Shown: positions 1 to 7,361, counted from the first letter of the stretch. The stretch: DNA of 26,817 bases from DATDMG01 sp036518955 (GCA_036518955.1 DATDMG010000528.1:1-26817), one strand, 5' to 3'. Notes: a model not told the origin generated them from the letters alone. A program made the numbers and translations.

Positions 1-872
1 GGGACGGCGCCGCCGTCGTCAGCGCGCACGGCCGCGGTCTGGCGCCCGCACTGAACGCCTGCCGCGCGCTGCCGCTGGTCGCGGTGCTGACCGGGGCAGG
101 TGCCGGCGCCGCGGAGCTCGGGGCCGGGCTGGCGGGCTGGCCGCGCCGACTGGCCGTCGCGGAGCGGCTGGGCACCGAGGCCGAGCGCGTGGTCGAGGTG
201 ACGCCGGAGCAGGCCGCGGCGGGCACCTGGGCGGATCCGCACGTGGTGATCTCGATCGCGGACGGCGGCACCGCGGCCGGGATGCGCGCGGACAACCAGC
301 CCGCGGCGGCTCCGGCGGCGGGGTGGGCCCGGCCGGAGAGCGCGTACGAGCACCGTGACTCGATGATCACGAAGGCCGAGGTGCGGGCCCTGGCCGTCGC
401 CCGGCTGGCGCCGCGGCTCGGCCGGCTGGTGTGGGACGTCGGGGCGGGCAGCGGCTCGGTCGGGATCGAGTGCGCGGCGCTCGGCGCGGCGGTCGTCGCG
501 GTGGACGCCGACCCGGCCGCGACGGCGTTGGTCCGGGCCAATGCCGCGCGGCACGGGGTGGGCTGTGCGGTCCGGGTGGTCGAGGGCGACGCGCCCGGCG
601 TCCTGCCCGGGCTGCCGCAGCCGGACGCGGTGTTCGTCGGCGGCGGCGGTCTGCCGGTGCTGCGCGGCGTGGTGGGTCGAAGGCCGGCCCGGGTGGTCGT
701 CGCGCTGGCGGCCCTGGACCGGGTCGCCGGCGCGCTGGACCTGCTGCGCGGCAACGGATTCCGCACCGAGGGTGTCCAGCTGTCCGCGTCCCGGCTGGCG
801 GAGCTGCCGGACGGCTCGGTCCGCCTGGCGGCCGTCAACCCGGTCGTCGTCCTCTCGGGGGAGGCCGGGTGA
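1..872 (+). CDS. cobL: Precorrin-6Y C5,15-methyltransferase (decarboxylating), CobL/CbiE-CbiT type, 5' end cut by window
   Basis: This methyltransferase methylates C5 and C15 of the corrin ring and removes the C12 acetate carboxyl group during cobalamin synthesis. The frame is open from base 3 with no start inside the homologous part, so the gene begins upstream. The first part (to about base 290) matches the end of a CbiE-type tetrapyrrole methylase (SAHGRG, then VVISIADGG). The second part is a CbiT-type domain: MITKAEVRAL followed by the SAM-binding glycine loop DVGAGSGSVGIE near bases 436-471. Its TGA overlaps the GTG of the next gene by 4 nt, so the two are probably translationally coupled. 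The fused CbiE-CbiT layout is the usual CobL form in actinobacteria. Family assignment is strong; the true start is not visible. Confidence 0.9.
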   Translation, partial: DGAAVVSAHGRGLAPALNACRALPLVAVLTGAGAGAAELGAGLAGWPRRLAVAERLGTEAERVVEVTPEQAAAGTWADPHVVISIADGGTAAGMRADNQPAAAPAAGWARPESAYEHRDSMITKAEVRALAVARLAPRLGRLVWDVGAGSGSVGIECAALGAAVVAVDADPAATALVRANAARHGVGCAVRVVEGDAPGVLPGLPQPDAVFVGGGGLPVLRGVVGRRPARVVVALAALDRVAGALDLLRGNGFRTEGVQLSASRLAELPDGSVRLAAVNPVVVLSGEAG

Positions 873-2617
873 GCGCCGTCGGGCTGGTCGCCGCCACCGC
901 CGCCGGGCGGCGGCAGGTGGAGCGGGTCGCCGCGGCGTGGCCGCCGGCCCGGGTCGTGGACGCCGGCTCGGTCGCCGCGTCGCTGCGCACGGCCTGGGCG
1001 ACGTGTGACGCGGTCGTCGCCTTCGTGGCCGCGGGCGCCGTCGTCCGGGTGCTCGGGCCGCTGCTCGCCGACAAGCACACCGAGCCCGCCGTCGTCGTGG
1101 TCGACGACGCCGGGCGGCACGCGATCGCTCTCCTCGGCGGCCACGCCGCCGGCGCGAACACGCTGGCCGCCGACGTCGCCGCCCTGCTCGGCGGCAGCCC
1201 GGTCGTCACCACGGCGACCGACGTGGCGGGTGTCACCCCGCTGGACGACCTCGGCTGGCCCGTCGAGGGCGCCGTCGCCCGGGTGACCCGGGGCATGCTG
1301 GACGGCGACCCGGTCCGCTGGGAGGCGGGCGCGGTCTGGCCGCTGCCGGCGTTCCCGCCGAACATCCGCCCGGACGCCGTCGGGCCGCTGCGGATCGTGG
1401 TGACCGACGTCCGGCTGGACGTCGACGGCCACACCGTGGTGCTGCGCCCGCCGTCGCTCGTCGTCGGCGTCGGCGCGAGCCGGGGGGCACCGGTCGGCGA
1501 GGTCCTGGCGCTGATCGACCGGGCCCTCACCGACGCCGGGCTGAGCCCGGCGTCGGTGCGCTGCCTGGCCACCGCCGAGGTGAAGGCCGGCGAGCCGGGT
1601 GTCGTCGAGGCGGCCCGGGTACTCGGCGTCCCGCTGGTCACCCACGCGGCGGCGGCGCTGGCCGCCGTCCCGGTGCCCCACCCCAGCGAGGTGGTGCGCC
1701 GGGCGGTGGGGACGCCGAGCGTGGCCGAGGCGGCCGCCGTGCTCGGAGACGGTGGCCCGACGGGGGAGCTGGTGGTCGACAAGACGGCCTCCGCAACGGC
1801 CACCGTGGCGGTCGCCCGGCACGCTGCCCGCGGCCGGCTCGCGATCGTCGGCCTGGGCCCGGGCGCGCGCGACCTGATGACGCCGCGGGCCGCCGCCGAG
1901 CTGCGCCGAGCCTCGGTCGTCGTGGGCCTCGACCAGTACGTCGAGCAGGTGCGGGACCTGCTGAGGCCGGGTACCCGGGTGCTCGTCACCGGGCTGGGCC
2001 AGGAGGAGGAGCGGGCCCGGACGGCGGTGGCCGAGGCACGCGCTGGGCAGGCCGTGGCCCTGATCGGCTCCGGCGACGCGGGAGTGTACGCGATGGCGAG
2101 CCCCGCGCTGGAGGAGGCCGACGGGACGATCGACGTCGTCGGCGTCCCGGGCGTGACGGCCGGGCTGGCGGCGTCCGCGGTGCTCGGGGCCCCGCTCGGC
2201 CACGACCACGCCTACCTCAGCCTCTCCGATCTGCACACCCCGTGGCCGGTGATCGAGCGCCGGCTGCGAGCAGCCGCCGAGGGCGACCTCGTCGTCCTGC
2301 TCTACAACCCGCGGAGCCGGGCCCGGCACTGGCAGCTCGGTGCGGCCCTCGCGCTGCTCGCCGAACACCGGCCGCCGGCGACCCCGGTCGGCGTCGTCCG
2401 GAATGCCAGCCGCCCCGACGAGTCCGTCGTGCTGGCGACCCTGGCCGAGGTCGATCCCGGCGGGGTGGACATGTACAGCCTGGTCGTCGTCGGCAGCTCG
2501 CAGACCCGGATCGTGGCGGGCCGGATGGTGACGCCGCGCGGCTACCACTGGCGTGCCCCGGGCACCGCAGCGGCCGGGTCGCCCGAGGGGCCGCAGGAGG
2601 TGCAGGAGGTGCGATGA
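869..2617 (+). CDS. cobJ: Cobalt-precorrin-5A hydrolase / precorrin-3B C17-methyltransferase fusion (CbiG-CobJ)
   Basis: This 582-residue protein fuses two cobalamin enzymes. Residues about 1-320 are CbiG-like, which opens the lactone of cobalt-precorrin-5A and releases acetaldehyde; the typical pieces are FVAAGAVVRVLGPLL, LLGGHAAGANTLA and the C-terminal part with ATAEVKAGEPGVVEAA. From about residue 323 a tetrapyrrole methylase domain begins (LAIVGLGPGARDLMTPRA), with the CobJ/CbiH signature GSGDAGVYAMASPALE and LLYNPRSRARHWQL; it methylates C17 and contracts the ring. I chose the GTG at 869 because it makes a GTGA overlap with the preceding stop; the open frame extends upstream only as a shadow of the previous gene. 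CbiG is a marker of the cobalt-early route. It overlaps the next gene by ATGA. Confidence 0.9.
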   Translation: MSAVGLVAATAAGRRQVERVAAAWPPARVVDAGSVAASLRTAWATCDAVVAFVAAGAVVRVLGPLLADKHTEPAVVVVDDAGRHAIALLGGHAAGANTLAADVAALLGGSPVVTTATDVAGVTPLDDLGWPVEGAVARVTRGMLDGDPVRWEAGAVWPLPAFPPNIRPDAVGPLRIVVTDVRLDVDGHTVVLRPPSLVVGVGASRGAPVGEVLALIDRALTDAGLSPASVRCLATAEVKAGEPGVVEAARVLGVPLVTHAAAALAAVPVPHPSEVVRRAVGTPSVAEAAAVLGDGGPTGELVVDKTASATATVAVARHAARGRLAIVGLGPGARDLMTPRAAAELRRASVVVGLDQYVEQVRDLLRPGTRVLVTGLGQEEERARTAVAEARAGQAVALIGSGDAGVYAMASPALEEADGTIDVVGVPGVTAGLAASAVLGAPLGHDHAYLSLSDLHTPWPVIERRLRAAAEGDLVVLLYNPRSRARHWQLGAALALLAEHRPPATPVGVVRNASRPDESVVLATLAEVDPGGVDMYSLVVVGSSQTRIVAGRMVTPRGYHWRAPGTAAAGSPEGPQEVQEVR

Positions 2618-3246
2618 GGACGATCCATCCGATCGAGGCCGAGTCCTACCGGATCATGCGCTCGCTCGTGGACACGTCGGCCCTGCCGCCGCTCACCCGC
2701 GCGGTGACCGAGCGGATCGTGCACACCACCGCCGATCTCGACCTCGTCGCCGACGTGGTCACCAGCGAGGAGCACCTGGCCGCCGGGCGCGCGGCGCTGC
2801 GCTCGGGGCGGCCCGTCGTCACGGACGTCGGGATGGTCGCCGCCGGGATCACCCGCCGCGACCTGCTCGGCCCGGTGCTGTGCCGGGTGGCCGACCCGGA
2901 CACGGCGGCCCTCGCCGCCCGGGCAGGTCTCACCCGGTCCGCGGCCGGGTTCCGGCTGGCGGCGGCCGAGGTGGGGGCCGGGGCGGTCTGGGTGGTCGGC
3001 AACGCGCCGACCGCACTGTTCGAGCTGCTGCGCCTGGCAGCGGACGGCGTCACGCCCGCGTTCGTGGTGGGCCTTCCCGTCGGGTTCGTGGGCGCGGCGG
3101 AGTCGAAGGCGGCGCTCCGGGCGAGCGATCTGCCGCAGGTGTCGAACGTCTCGGCGAAAGGCGGGTCGCCGCTCGCCGCCGCCGCCGTGAACGCCCTCCT
3201 CTACGCCGACCTGCCCGCGTCCGTCGCCCCGGAGGTCATGCCATGA
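2614..3246 (+). CDS. cobH: Precorrin-8X / cobalt-precorrin-8 methylmutase
   Basis: The enzyme moves the methyl group from C11 to C12 of precorrin-8X to give hydrogenobyrinate (or cobyrinate in the cobalt-early route). The product is 210 residues, normal for CobH/CbiC. It opens with HPIEAESYRIM, and RIVHTTAD carries the His expected for the family's catalytic acid/base. Further family features are VTDVGMVAAGI, WVVGNAPTALFELL, PAFVVGLPVGFVGAAESK and the C-terminal KGGSPLAAAAVNALL. The ATG overlaps the upstream TGA by 4 nt, and AGGAGG lies just before it, so this start is well supported; the longer open frame upstream is a shadow. The stop again overlaps the next ATG. In the cobalt-early naming it would be cbiC. 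Confidence 0.93.
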   Translation: MRTIHPIEAESYRIMRSLVDTSALPPLTRAVTERIVHTTADLDLVADVVTSEEHLAAGRAALRSGRPVVTDVGMVAAGITRRDLLGPVLCRVADPDTAALAARAGLTRSAAGFRLAAAEVGAGAVWVVGNAPTALFELLRLAADGVTPAFVVGLPVGFVGAAESKAALRASDLPQVSNVSAKGGSPLAAAAVNALLYADLPASVAPEVMP

Positions 3247-4931
3247 CTACCCCACCCCTCGTCGTCGTCGGGCACGGCACCCGCAGCGCGGCCGGCGTCG
3301 AGCAGTTCGTGGCGCTGGCCCGGCGCGTTCGGTCCCGGGCGGGCGGGCAGGTCGAGGGCGTCGAGGGTGGGTTGATCGAGCTGGCCCGGCCGACCGTCGG
3401 CGAGGCGGTCAACCGGCTGCTCGGTGGTGAGCGCGCTGCTGGACGCCCGGTGGTCGCCGTCCCGCTGGTCTTGACGGCGGCAGGTCACGGCAAGGGCGAC
3501 ATCCCGGCGTCCATGGCGCGGGAGCAGGTGCGGCACCCGGGTCTGACGTACCGGTACGGGCGTCCGCTCGGCCCGCACCCGGTGCTGCAGGACCTCCTCG
3601 AGGCTCGGATCGACGCCGCACTCGGCGCGGGAGCGGACCGTGCCGGCACCGACGTCGTCCTCGTCGGCCGCGGATCCACCGATCCGGACGCCAATGCCGA
3701 GGTGGCCAAGGTCGCCCGGCTGCTCTGGGAGGGCCGCGGCTACCGCGGCGTGGAGCCGGCGTTCGTGTCGTTGGCCGAGCCGTCCGTGCCGGCGGCGCTG
3801 GAGCGGGTGCGGCTGCTCGGGGCGCGGCGGGTGGTGGTGGCGCCGTACTTCCTGTTCGAGGGGGTGCTGCCGGACCGGATCGTGGCGCAGAGCGTGGCCT
3901 TCGCCACCGCCCACCCGGAGCTCGACGTCCGGGTCGCCGGGCTGATCGGCGACTGCGACGAACTCGCCGACCTGGTGCTCGAGCGGTACCGCGAGGCGCT
4001 GGCCGGGGACATCCGGATGAACTGCGACACCTGTGCCTACCGGGTCGCCCTGCCCGGATTCGAGGACAAGCTGGGCCGGCCACAGACACCGCACCACCAC
4101 CCCGACGAGGGCGGCGCCCACCACGCCCACCACGCCCACCCGGACGGGCACGAGCACCCGGACGGGCACGAGCACGCCCACCCGCACCCGGGTTCGGACG
4201 CCGGCCAGGTCGCCCTGGTGGGTGCCGGGCCCGGTCCGGCGGGCCTGCTCACGGTCGACGGCGCGCGGCTGCTCGCCGAGGCGGACGTCGTGGTGACCGA
4301 TCGCCTGGTCGCCCCGGACCTGCTGGCCTGCCTGCCCGCCGGCACCCTCGTGGTGAACGTCGGCAAGGTGCCGCACGGGCCCTCCGCCGACCAGGCGGAC
4401 ATCAACGCCGCCCTGGTGGCGCACGCCCGGGCCGGTCGCCGGGTGGTCCGCCTCAAGGGCGGGGACCCCTACGTCTTCGGGCGCGGGTTCGAGGAGGTGC
4501 TGGCGCTGCGCGCGGCCGGGATCGAGCCGGTGGTGGTGCCCGGGGTGTCCAGCGCGACCGCGGCGCCGGTGCTGGCCGGCGTCCCGCTGACTCACCGCGG
4601 CGTCGCGCACGACGTCACGATCGTCAGCGGCCACCTGCCGCCCGGCCACCCGGACTCCCTCACCGACTGGGCCGCGGTCGCCCGGTCCCGGGGCACCCTG
4701 GTGCTGCTGATGGCCGTCGAGCACGCCCCGAAGATCGGCGCCGCGCTGCTCGAGCACGGCCGGCCGGGTGACACCCCGGTCACCGTGGTGGAGAGGGCCG
4801 GTCAGCCCGAGCAACGGGTGCTGGGCGCCGACCTCGCCTCACTCGGCGTGCTGGTCACCGCCGAGGGGGTGGCGCCGCCGGCCGTCATCGTCGTCGGCGC
4901 GGTGGCGGGGCTGGGTGGCACGACGCGGTAG
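3243..4931 (+). CDS. Sirohydrochlorin cobaltochelatase fused to uroporphyrinogen-III C-methyltransferase (CbiX-SUMT)
   Basis: This 562-residue protein joins two early corrin-pathway enzymes. Residues 1-255 are CbiX: VVGHGTRS and AAGHGKGDIP supply metal/active-site His, followed by LVGRGSTDPDANAE and APYFLFEGVLPDRI. Residues 259-264, MNCDTC, fit the MXCXXC motif that binds an Fe-S cluster in some long CbiX proteins. Residues 284-315 are a hinge with 14 His in 32 positions, containing a doubled HPDGHE. From about residue 322 comes SUMT (CobA): VGAGPGPAGLLTVDGARLL, VRLKGGDPYVFGRGFEE and VPGVSSATAAPVLAGVPLTHRG. SUMT makes precorrin-2 and CbiX inserts cobalt after oxidation; no dehydrogenase domain is present here. 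The ATG overlaps the cobH stop by 4 nt. It is the last gene of the operon in view. Confidence 0.9.
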   Translation: MTTPPLVVVGHGTRSAAGVEQFVALARRVRSRAGGQVEGVEGGLIELARPTVGEAVNRLLGGERAAGRPVVAVPLVLTAAGHGKGDIPASMAREQVRHPGLTYRYGRPLGPHPVLQDLLEARIDAALGAGADRAGTDVVLVGRGSTDPDANAEVAKVARLLWEGRGYRGVEPAFVSLAEPSVPAALERVRLLGARRVVVAPYFLFEGVLPDRIVAQSVAFATAHPELDVRVAGLIGDCDELADLVLERYREALAGDIRMNCDTCAYRVALPGFEDKLGRPQTPHHHPDEGGAHHAHHAHPDGHEHPDGHEHAHPHPGSDAGQVALVGAGPGPAGLLTVDGARLLAEADVVVTDRLVAPDLLACLPAGTLVVNVGKVPHGPSADQADINAALVAHARAGRRVVRLKGGDPYVFGRGFEEVLALRAAGIEPVVVPGVSSATAAPVLAGVPLTHRGVAHDVTIVSGHLPPGHPDSLTDWAAVARSRGTLVLLMAVEHAPKIGAALLEHGRPGDTPVTVVERAGQPEQRVLGADLASLGVLVTAEGVAPPAVIVVGAVAGLGGTTR

Positions 4932-4949
4932 GCCTCACCCGACTGGGCT

Positions 4950-4984
4950 CCGTGGACGCCACCGACGACGTCCGCTGACCACGG
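4950..4984. terminator. Weak inverted repeat between convergent genes
   Basis: CCGTGG (4950-4955) and CCACGG (4979-4984) can pair across a 23-nt loop, and an alternative GGACG/CGTCC pair overlaps them. The site lies in the 72-nt gap between the end of the cobalamin operon and the convergent membrane-protein gene, where a terminator is expected. There is no T-tract and the loop is long, so this is weak. Confidence 0.25.
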
Positions 4985-5003
4985 ACGGAGCGCAACCGTG
5001 CGG

Positions 5004-5576
5004 TCAGCGCACCGCGATGTCGGTGGCGACCGCCGTGACGGCGAGCACCGCCGCGAGCACGGTGACCCACCCGGTGGTGCGGCCGATCGCCGGCTCCCCG
5101 GCCTGGTCCGTCCCGGACGCCGGGGTCCGCTCGCGCACCAGCCGGGTGACCGCCCCGGCCACGATCAGCGAGGTGAGGAGGGCGCCCATCGCCGTTGCCA
5201 CCTCCAGTACCAGAGCGCCGAGCCGGGCCTCGGGCCCGTGCTGCGCCAGCAGCAGGACGGCGGCGCACAGGCCGGCTGTCACCACGCCGGTGCCGAGCTC
5301 GGCCAGCGCCGGCTGCCCGCGGCTGGCGGCGAGCGCGCGCAGCAGCATCGCGATCGCTGCCACCGCCCCGAGCACCGCGGCGATGTCGAGCACCACCCAC
5401 AGCGCGTCGACGTTCTCCAGGAGTTGGCCCGCCCCCGCGCTCGCGGTGGCGAGGAGAGCCACTACCGGTTCCGTCCGTGGTCGAGCCGGGCCGGGCCCCG
5501 GACCCGGGTCGCCACCCGGGTCACGCTGCGGGGAGAAGCCGGGGTCGTCGGGGCGGTCGGTCCGGCGGGTGCTCAT
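5004..5576 (-). CDS. Four-helix membrane protein of unknown function
   Basis: The predicted product is 190 residues. A polar, Pro/Gly/Asp/Arg-rich N-terminus (about residues 1-35) is followed by four hydrophobic segments at about 58-80, 93-112, 118-142 and 168-188, with a basic loop (RLVRER) after the third. I chose the ATG at 5576 because GAGAGG precedes it by a normal distance; the open frame runs 31 codons further upstream without such support. It converges on the cobalamin operon and diverges from the response-regulator gene. I do not recognise a family; the size and topology would fit a small integral membrane protein, and no catalytic motif is visible. Confidence 0.6.
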   Translation of the reverse strand: MSTRRTDRPDDPGFSPQRDPGGDPGPGPGPARPRTEPVVALLATASAGAGQLLENVDALWVVLDIAAVLGAVAAIAMLLRALAASRGQPALAELGTGVVTAGLCAAVLLLAQHGPEARLGALVLEVATAMGALLTSLIVAGAVTRLVRERTPASGTDQAGEPAIGRTTGWVTVLAAVLAVTAVATDIAVR

Positions 5577-5711
5577 GCAAGGCCTCTCGGACGGGCGGGT
5601 CGGGAGCCGGGCGGAGACGCCGTCGCCGACCGGTCCAGCACCGACCATAGCTCCGCCGCTCGTGATCATGCACGTCTGCCGCGATCATGTAGCGTGGTCG
5701 CCGTCGTCCTC

Positions 5712-5730
5712 GCGCCAGCCTCGCTGGCGC
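5712..5730. promoter_or_regulatory. Perfect 8-bp hairpin in divergent promoter region
   Basis: GCGCCAGC and GCTGGCGC flank a CTC loop, giving an uninterrupted 8-bp GC-rich stem. It stands about 150 nt upstream of the response-regulator start and 135 nt upstream of the membrane-protein start, so it is not at a gene end. It could be a protein site or a structure in a leader transcript; no T-tract follows. Confidence 0.35.
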
Positions 5731-5764
5731 CTTCGCGACCGTGCCGATCGACCCCCTACCTGCC

Positions 5765-5778
5765 AGGACGCAAGTCCT
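5765..5778. promoter_or_regulatory. DosR/DevR-like box upstream of the response-regulator gene
   Basis: AGGACGCAAGTCCT is an inverted repeat AGGAC-N4-GTCCT with the same arm spacing as the core of the mycobacterial DosR box (GGGACTWWAGTCCC) and matches it at 10 of 14 positions. Its centre is about 110 nt before the GTG at 5881. Autoregulation of the DevR-like gene is the natural inference. In DNA this GC-rich a GGAC-N4-GTCC core is expected about once per window by chance. Confidence 0.4.
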
Positions 5779-5849
5779 CCCCCGCCGACTCCTGGCGCGG
5801 GGAAGGGTGGGGTCGCGGCTCCCTGTGTCCTAGGGATCACGGGTGTGGG

Positions 5850-5861
5850 GTGATCGATCAC
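5850..5861. promoter_or_regulatory. Perfect 12-bp palindrome GTGATCGATCAC before the response regulator
   Basis: The palindrome ends 19 nt before the preferred GTG start, immediately upstream of the ribosome-binding stretch GGGGGTGAG. It could be an operator overlapping the start of transcription or a small hairpin near the ribosome site. It is seen directly; the function is inference. Confidence 0.35.
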
Positions 5862-5880
5862 TTACCGGGGGTGAGTGTGT

Positions 5881-6561
5881 GTGTCCGAAGGTGCGCCTCG
5901 GCGAGCCGGGACCCGGCGGATCCGGGTCCTCCTGATTGACGATCACGAACTGGTCCGACGTGGCCTGCGAGAGGTCCTCAGCGAGGCGGGAGGGATCTCC
6001 GTCGTCGGGGAGACGGCGACGGTCCGGGACGGGATGCGCCGGGTCGTCGCGCACCACCCCGAGGTGGTGCTCACCGACGTGCGCCTGCCGGACGGCAGCG
6101 GCATCGACCTGTGCCGCCAGTTGGCACACACCGACCCGGCCGTGCGGGTGGTATGCCTGACCTCGGTCAGCGACCCGGACGTCGTGCACACCGCGATCCT
6201 GGCCGGCGCGTCCGGCTATTTGCTCAAGGAGATCCGCGGTGCGGCTCTCGCCGAGGGGGTGCGGCGGGTGGCGGCGGGGCAGTGCCTGCTGGATCCCGGG
6301 GTCACGGCGCAGGTGTTCGAGCGGCTGCGCAATCCGGAGGGGGTGCACCCGGAGCTGTCGGCCCTGACTCCGCAGGAACGGCGGATCCTGGAACTCATCG
6401 TCGACGGTCACACGAACCGGGAGATCGGCGCTGCACTCAACGTGAGCGAGCAGACGGTGAAGAACCACGTCACGAGCCTGCTCTCCAAGCTCAACGTCAC
6501 CCGCCGTACCCAGGCCGCGGTCCTCGGGGCCCGGCTGCGCGGCTTGAAGAGCGATCACTAG
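5881..6561 (+). CDS. NarL/DevR(DosR)-like response regulator, orphan
   Basis: This is a 226-residue two-domain response regulator. The receiver domain has the acidic pair (IDDHE, D20-D21), the phospho-acceptor D66 in LTDVRLPDGSGIDLCRQL, the switch Thr in LTS (about 94) and K116 in GYLLKEIRG. A linker with QCLLDPG and LRNPEG leads to a LuxR-type HTH from about 162 (LTPQERRILELIVDGHTNREI, TVKNHVTSLLSKL). The wording DVRLPDG-GI-LCR, SGYL-KEI-G and LLD closely resembles mycobacterial DevR/DosR, a hypoxia/NO/CO regulator. I prefer the GTG at 5881, which sits 6 nt after GGGGGTGAG; GTG 5875 is possible. No sensor kinase is adjacent, so its partner must lie elsewhere. DosR-like boxes occur upstream of this gene and the next one. 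Confidence 0.88.
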   Translation: MSEGAPRRAGTRRIRVLLIDDHELVRRGLREVLSEAGGISVVGETATVRDGMRRVVAHHPEVVLTDVRLPDGSGIDLCRQLAHTDPAVRVVCLTSVSDPDVVHTAILAGASGYLLKEIRGAALAEGVRRVAAGQCLLDPGVTAQVFERLRNPEGVHPELSALTPQERRILELIVDGHTNREIGAALNVSEQTVKNHVTSLLSKLNVTRRTQAAVLGARLRGLKSDH

Positions 6562-6587
6562 GACGCCACCCGTGGACGCCGCCGCGA

Positions 6588-6607
6588 CCCGGGACTTTCG
6601 TACCTAC
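6588..6607. promoter_or_regulatory. DosR-like box upstream of the unknown gene 6740-7309
   Basis: The core GGGACTTTCGTACC (6591-6604) matches GGGACTWWAGTCCC at 12 of 14 positions, with the left half and the spacer TT exact. The centre is about 142 nt before the ATG at 6740. It lies in the 178-nt gap directly after the DevR-like regulator gene. A direct regulatory link is inferred from the match and the neighbour. Confidence 0.5.
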
Positions 6608-6638
6608 ATCAAGAGTCGTTTTGGTCTGCCTTGTCACA

Positions 6639-6662
6639 GTTTTCTGAGACATTGTTGGGTTA
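6639..6662 (+). promoter_or_regulatory. Possible general-stress-type promoter for gene 6740-7309
   Basis: GTTTTC (6639-6644) and GGGTTA (6657-6662) are separated by 12 nt, resembling the GTTT / GGGTAT pattern of SigB/SigF-type promoters with a slightly short spacer and an imperfect -10. This stretch is unusually AT-rich for the window, as expected of a promoter. A start of transcription near 6669 would leave a leader of about 70 nt with AGCGGCACC repeated at 6692-6709. Confidence 0.3.
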
Positions 6663-6739
6663 CACCTCGTAGCTGCCGGAGAGTATGCACCAGCGGCACC
6701 AGCGGCACCAGGGTATCCGGCTGAACCCTTGGAGGAAAC

Positions 6740-7309
6740 ATGACGACCACGACAGATCGCACGGTACGAGGGGCTCTCGCCGGGACGGTGGAGAGCCCCA
6801 CGACTTTTCCTGATGACCAGCTGTACATGCTCAAGCTCTGCCTCGAGCTCCAGCTCGAAGCCTTGCTCCTGGCCCTCGGCTCCAGTGCTGTGGTGTCCCG
6901 GGAGGCGGGCGCCGACCGGCGAGGGGCCGGTCGCGGCGTCCCGACCGGGCCCAACGACACGGACCTGCCGTGGGAGAAGTGGCTCGCCGAGGACCTCGAT
7001 CTGGCGTGCGCGCTGACCAGGGACTGCCTGCACGACGGCGTGCCGCTGCCGTCGTCCCTGGCGACGGTCGGGACGTCCGGCGGGCGGATGGTCGAGTCCC
7101 TGGCGGCCCGCTACTCGGCGATGGCCGCGGTGGTGGGCGAGATGCTCGAACGGACGGACGTGCGCGAGCACTCCGTGGCGGTGAACCGGCTCGTCGAGAC
7201 CCGGGTCCGCTGCGTGGAACGCCTTGACGCCCTCCTCGGCGAGTCGCCCGAGTCGGCGGCCGAGCGGCTGTTCCCACCGGCCGCGGAGCCAGGCCACTAC
7301 CTCGGCTGA
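6740..7309 (+). CDS. Unrecognised helical cytoplasmic protein, candidate DevR target
   Basis: The 189-residue product is preceded by a strong GGAGGA site (CTTGGAGGAAAC before ATG). I do not recognise its family. It lacks a signal peptide or membrane helix. Residues about 25-50 (DDQLYMLKLCLELQLEALLLAL) look like a long amphipathic helix; an Arg/Gly-rich stretch follows (about 55-68). Then come LPWEKWLAEDLDLACALTRDCL and a long C-terminal helical part (MVESLAARYSAMAAVVGEML, then AVNRLVETRVRCVERLDALL), suggestive of a helical bundle. It contains three Cys but no CXXC motif. It follows the DevR-like regulator by 178 nt with a DosR-like box in between, so it may belong to that regulon. It converges on the GH16 gene. 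Confidence 0.75.
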   Translation: MTTTTDRTVRGALAGTVESPTTFPDDQLYMLKLCLELQLEALLLALGSSAVVSREAGADRRGAGRGVPTGPNDTDLPWEKWLAEDLDLACALTRDCLHDGVPLPSSLATVGTSGGRMVESLAARYSAMAAVVGEMLERTDVREHSVAVNRLVETRVRCVERLDALLGESPESAAERLFPPAAEPGHYLG

Positions 7310-7327
7310 CCGGATCGGGCGGGCCGG

Positions 7328-7361
7328 GCCGGGGCGCCGCAGAGGCCGGGGCGCCGCAGAG
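7328..7361. repeat. Perfect tandem duplication of 17 nt between convergent genes
   Basis: GCCGGGGCGCCGCAGAG occurs at 7328-7344 and is repeated exactly at 7345-7361, ending at the stop of the GH16 gene. GGCGCC within each copy is self-complementary. The duplication occupies most of the 52-nt convergent gap; it may be replication slippage in a terminator region. Confidence 0.7.

Larger units (their letters stand above)
5577..5880. other. Divergent intergenic region with repeated and palindromic elements
   Basis: This 304-nt region separates the membrane-protein gene (-) from the response-regulator gene (+) and has no convincing gene. It holds two copies of GATCATG 19 nt apart (5664 and 5683), a perfect 8-bp hairpin at 5712-5730, a DosR-like box at 5765-5778 and a 12-bp palindrome at 5850-5861. 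A reading frame crosses it in + but looks like a shadow. Confidence 0.5.

Noticed and set aside
4137..4176. Short repeats considered as a CRISPR-like array
   Set aside because: They are two adjacent in-frame copies with no spacers, inside a coding hinge.
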